Position numbers and translations under genes: made by a program. Shown here piece by piece: positions 61,601-64,000 of a DNA stretch of 64,000 nt (positions within the stretch are counted from its first letter, which is position 1; each line of letters starts with the position of its first letter). The stretch is from Croceivirga lutea (GTDB lineage: Bacteria; Bacteroidota; Bacteroidia; Flavobacteriales; Flavobacteriaceae). The notes beneath the pieces are model-generated. The model made no database searches, had not been told where the DNA came from, and saw only the letters and a program-made list of their open reading frames with translations. The DNA lies in contig NZ_JACJUK010000006.1 in the NCBI RefSeq assembly GCF_014235875.1, forward strand, positions 124,001 to 188,000, in the 5' to 3' direction.

Positions 61601-63135
61601 CGCCACACCATGATATTTACTCTATCGAAGATTTATCGCAACTAATATATGACCTAAAATCTGCCAATAGAGAAGCTAGAATTAATGTTAAATTAGTGTC
61701 TGAGGTAGGTGTCGGCACCATTGCAGCTGGTGTTTCTAAAGCAAAAGCAGATGTTGTTTTAGTTTCTGGTCATGACGGTGGTACTGGTGCCTCACCGCTT
61801 ACCTCTTTAAAACATGCTGGTTTACCTTGGGAACTAGGTATTGCCGAAGCACAGCAAACTCTAGTTCTTAACGATTTAAGAAACCGTATTGTTTTAGAAT
61901 GTGATGGTCAACTTAAAACCGGTAGAGATGTTGCTATAGCATGTTTATTAGGAGCTGAAGAATTTGGTTTTGCCACTGCGCCTCTCGTAGCTTCTGGTTG
62001 TATTATGATGAGAGTATGTCATTTAAATACATGTCCAGTGGGTATTGCTACACAAAATCCTGAACTACGCAAAAAGTTCAAAGGTAAACCAGAGCATGTA
62101 GTAAACTACATGTATTTTGTTGCGCAAGAGTTGAGAGAAATAATGGCCAAACTAGGTTTTAGAACTGTTAATGAAATGGTAGGCCAAGTTCAAAAACTAG
62201 ACCGAAAGAAAGCCATTGAACATTACAAAGCTTCTGGTATAGATTTATCACCAATATTATACCAAGTAGATGTACCAGAAGGAACAAAATTCTATAACAC
62301 CACAACTCAAGAACATAATATTGAAGATTCTATAGAGTTCGACATCATTGCTCAAGCACATCCAGCATTATTTAGAAAAGAGAAAACAACTTTAGATTTT
62401 CCAATTAAAAATACAGATAGAGCTGTAGGGGCAATCATTAGTAACGAAATATCTAAAATATACGGAGCAGAAGGATTACCAGACAATACGCTAAAATTAA
62501 ATTTTACAGGTTCAGCGGGTCAAAGTTTTGGAGCATTTGCCACTAAAGGTCTAACTATGATTGTAAATGGAAACACCAATGATTATATAGGCAAAGGTCT
62601 GAGCGGTGCAAAATTAATCGTAAAGGTTCCATTTAAATCTACCATAGTCCCTGAAGATAATATCATCATTGGAAATGTTGCACTTTACGGAGCAACAGCT
62701 GGTGAAGCCTATTTTAATGGAAAAGGTGGAGAACGTTTTTGCGTAAGAAATTCAGGAGCTAAAGCAGTTGTTGAAGGTATTGGTGATCACGGTTGTGAAT
62801 ATATGACAGGTGGAACCGCCGTAATACTTGGTGAAGTTGGAAGAAATTTTGGTGCTGGTATGAGTGGCGGTATCGCTTATGTACTTGACCTTAATGACAA
62901 TTTTAAAAAGAGGTGTAAAAATGAAGCTCTAAATCTACTCGCAGTAGATGAAGACAAAGATATTGCTGAATTAAAAGAGCTTATTGAGAATCATTATAAC
63001 GCAACTATGAGTCCTCTGGCTCAACGCATATTAGAGAAATGGGAAACTTACCTTCCTAAATTTGTTAAGGTGTTCCCAGAGGAATATAGACAAGCCTTAA
63101 TCAGATTAGAAAAAGAACAGCAAGAAATTTTATAA
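58630..63135 (+). CDS. gltB: glutamate synthase large subunit
   Basis: A 1501-residue ferredoxin/NADPH-type GOGAT large subunit. A 17-residue propeptide precedes the glutaminase nucleophile Cys18 (HDNCGAGF). The class II glutamine amidotransferase domain spans to about residue 420, then the central domain, the FMN-binding synthase domain with the 3Fe-4S cysteines (CIMMRVCHLNTCPVG), and a C-terminal glutamate synthase helix domain with the GXXGXXXG repeats (GKGLSGAKLIVK, GAGMSGGIAYVLD). It makes two glutamates from glutamine and 2-oxoglutarate. gltD follows after 8 bases. Confidence 0.98.
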   Translation: MRLEKQGLYLPEFEHDNCGAGFICSLKGKKSNDIIHKALEILDKLEHRGAVSSDGKTGDGAGILIDIPHEFFSDVCEFKLPQAGDYAVANVFLPTKENQRNFCIQLLEENLQKQDLKLLGWRKVPVNRSVPGQIAAETEPSVMQVFIEKPENLSSFEFNIKLFVARKITEHAINESKLSQSGFFYLPSLSTKIIIFKGLLMPNDISRYYEDLLDPRVVTRLALVHQRFSTNTFPMWDLAQPFRYMCHNGEINTLRGNVARMRSREEIMQSDLFGDDIKKILPVVLPAKSDSASMDMVVELLLMTGRSLPEVMMLLVPEAWEKNDEMSPTKRAFYEYHSCLMEPWDGPASIPFTDGNYIGAVLDRNGLRPSRYSVTKDGYVIMSSETGVVDLEPENIEFHGRLEPGKMFLVNMEEGRIVNDEEIKEEIASKYPYEKWLKKNLVHLKDIPYNDCPIFLGEFPLETRRSAFGYTAEDINTIILPMANNAKEPIGSMGSDTPIAVLSDKPQLVYNYFKQLFAQVTNPPLDGIREELICDISLTLGSDHNIFDFSELHCRKLKIQNPVISKEDLDKIKNHDRSPDYKVVSISILYQIAKGTNGLEDALESILQQASDAVDEGANILILSDRMVSTEMAAIPALLATAYVNSGLQKMGKRSRLSIIVESAEPREVHHFALLFGFGASAINPYLVNEIIGQQIEIGDLADISFNDAINNYNKAVGKGILKVMNKIGISTLNSYRGSQLFECIGINSKLVNKYFPNTPTRIEGVGLYELEKEIQKRHYKAFTNSKVDANLDLEIGGQYRWRRDGEKHLFNPLSIAKLQKAVRNNEPTTYKEYSELINKQSKHLMTIRGLFEFSNYDPIPLEEVEPWTEIVKRFKTGAMSYGSISKEAHENLAIAMNRIGGKSNSGEGGEDPERFYKNQSGDWRNSAIKQVASGRFGVSSNYLTNAKEIQIKMAQGAKPGEGGQLPGPKVNPAIAKTRNSTPYVGLISPPPHHDIYSIEDLSQLIYDLKSANREARINVKLVSEVGVGTIAAGVSKAKADVVLVSGHDGGTGASPLTSLKHAGLPWELGIAEAQQTLVLNDLRNRIVLECDGQLKTGRDVAIACLLGAEEFGFATAPLVASGCIMMRVCHLNTCPVGIATQNPELRKKFKGKPEHVVNYMYFVAQELREIMAKLGFRTVNEMVGQVQKLDRKKAIEHYKASGIDLSPILYQVDVPEGTKFYNTTTQEHNIEDSIEFDIIAQAHPALFRKEKTTLDFPIKNTDRAVGAIISNEISKIYGAEGLPDNTLKLNFTGSAGQSFGAFATKGLTMIVNGNTNDYIGKGLSGAKLIVKVPFKSTIVPEDNIIIGNVALYGATAGEAYFNGKGGERFCVRNSGAKAVVEGIGDHGCEYMTGGTAVILGEVGRNFGAGMSGGIAYVLDLNDNFKKRCKNEALNLLAVDEDKDIAELKELIENHYNATMSPLAQRILEKWETYLPKFVKVFPEEYRQALIRLEKEQQEIL

Positions 63136-63143
63136 TAGTAAGC

Positions 63144-64000
63144 ATGGGAAAGACAACAGGATTTATGGAATTTGAACGTAAGGATGAAACCTATGCACCC
63201 GTTCAAGAACGCGTAAAAAACTACAAAGAATTCACACAACCTTTAAAGGAAGCTGATATTCAAAATCAAGGTGCTCGATGCATGGATTGTGGTATTCCAT
63301 TTTGTCATAGCGGATGTCCGTTGGGTAATTTAATCCCTGACTTTAATGATGCTGTTTATCAAGGTAAATGGCAGAAAGCTGCAGAAATTCTTCATTCAAC
63401 AAACAATTTTCCTGAATTCACGGGTAGATTATGTCCAGCACCTTGTGAAGAAGCATGTGTTCTCGGAATTAATGAAGACCCTGTGTCCATAGAAAATATT
63501 GAAAAAAATATAGTTGAAAAGGCGTTTGAGAATAACTGGATTTCTGCTAAAATTCCAACAAATGCAACAGGCAAAAAAGTAGCTATTGTAGGCTCAGGTC
63601 CATCTGGTTTAGCTGCAGCCCAACAACTAAATAGGGCTGGTCATGAAGTAACCGTTTTTGAAAGAGATGAAAAACTTGGTGGCTTGTTACGTTACGGTAT
63701 TCCAGATTTTAAAATGGAAAAGCACATCATAGACAGAAGAATTAATATTTTAGAAGAAGAAGGCATTCTATTTAAAACCAACACCGAAATAGGTGTGGAT
63801 ATTACCGCCGATAAATTAAAAGAGGAATTTGATGCCATTGTGCTTTGTGGGGGTGCTACAGTAAAAAGAAACCTACCTATTCCTGGAAGTGACTTAAAGG
63901 GAGTTGTTCAAGCTATGGACTTTTTACCTCAAAATAATCGAAGAGTTGATGGAATCAAAGAGTTAGGAGAAGAAATCTTAGCCACTAATAAAGATGTTAT
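63144..64000 (+). CDS. gltD: glutamate synthase small subunit, N-terminal part
   Basis: The gene runs off the window end; about 285 residues are visible from ATG 63144. It shows the two 4Fe-4S cysteine sets (CMDCGIPFCHSGCPLG and LCPAPCEEACVLG) and the FAD dinucleotide motif VAIVGSGPSGLAAAQQL, followed by RDEKLGGLLRYGIPDFKM. It passes electrons from NAD(P)H to the large subunit encoded 8 bases upstream, forming the gltBD operon. Confidence 0.97.
   Translation, partial: MGKTTGFMEFERKDETYAPVQERVKNYKEFTQPLKEADIQNQGARCMDCGIPFCHSGCPLGNLIPDFNDAVYQGKWQKAAEILHSTNNFPEFTGRLCPAPCEEACVLGINEDPVSIENIEKNIVEKAFENNWISAKIPTNATGKKVAIVGSGPSGLAAAQQLNRAGHEVTVFERDEKLGGLLRYGIPDFKMEKHIIDRRINILEEEGILFKTNTEIGVDITADKLKEEFDAIVLCGGATVKRNLPIPGSDLKGVVQAMDFLPQNNRRVDGIKELGEEILATNKDV

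Noticed and set aside
1-64000. CRISPR arrays, insertion sequences, prophage or rRNA
   Set aside because: Looked for direct-repeat arrays, transposase or integrase frames and rRNA-like sequence; none was seen.

Overview
The window reads as a chromosome segment from a member of the Flavobacteriaceae (phylum Bacteroidota). The evidence is low GC, many short A+T-rich intergenic gaps, several Bacteroidota-type -7 boxes (TAnnTTTG), little sign of Shine-Dalgarno sequences, a SusC/SusD pair, gliding/type IX secretion genes (gldJ, porV), and a hypoxanthine phosphoribosyltransferase-adenylate kinase fusion. I cannot name the genus. About 55 genes are visible. I see no rRNA, insertion sequence, prophage or CRISPR array, and one tRNA (Val, anticodon TAC).

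Layout. 1-5.5 kb: the end of an atypical SDR gene, a DoxX-like protein, a secreted CarboxypepD_reg/transglutaminase pair, and a four-gene operon of two small membrane proteins with a LytS-type kinase and LytTR regulator. 5.5-12.4 kb: obg, the HPRT-Adk fusion, divergent purKE, an M3 peptidase and a secreted protein. 12.5-17.3 kb: a signalling block with a seven-PAS histidine kinase whose first six PAS units repeat at exactly 127 residues, a receiver protein, an ECF sigma factor and a very short zinc-type putative anti-sigma factor. 17.3-33.9 kb: a UbiA-like membrane protein, gcvP, a ketoacyl synthase III, a methyltransferase-like protein, a glycosyltransferase, a PafA-like phosphatase, MlaEF, an SprT/ManC/DUF389 operon, two tandem Tat-type metallophosphoesterases, an SDR and an M28 lipoprotein peptidase. 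34-41.8 kb: pyruvate dehydrogenase E2 and E1alpha, cytidine deaminase, porV and gldJ (divergent, with no porU between them) and murF.

41.8-52.3 kb: a PTPS-type pterin enzyme, then a SusC-SusD locus followed by a 1187-residue FG-GAP/ASPIC lipoprotein, with a divergent NrtR-like regulator whose Nudix box is degenerate. No glycoside hydrolase, lyase or sulfatase gene sits beside it, so this is a nutrient-uptake locus of unknown substrate and the best candidate here for an undescribed system. 52.3-64 kb: tRNA-Val, folC with tonB/exbD/exbB, nhaD, an acyl-CoA dehydrogenase, gltB and the first part of gltD.

Links across the window. The ketoacyl synthase III gene (21.2 kb) and the acyl-CoA dehydrogenase gene (57.1 kb) carry the same 14-bp perfect palindrome TTATGCATGCATAA inside an identical 18-bp stretch just upstream of their putative promoters. 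This suggests one regulator acting on both. The -7 boxes also help choose starts: they favour TTG for HPRT-Adk and internal ATGs for cytidine deaminase, the PafA-like phosphatase and the sigma factor.
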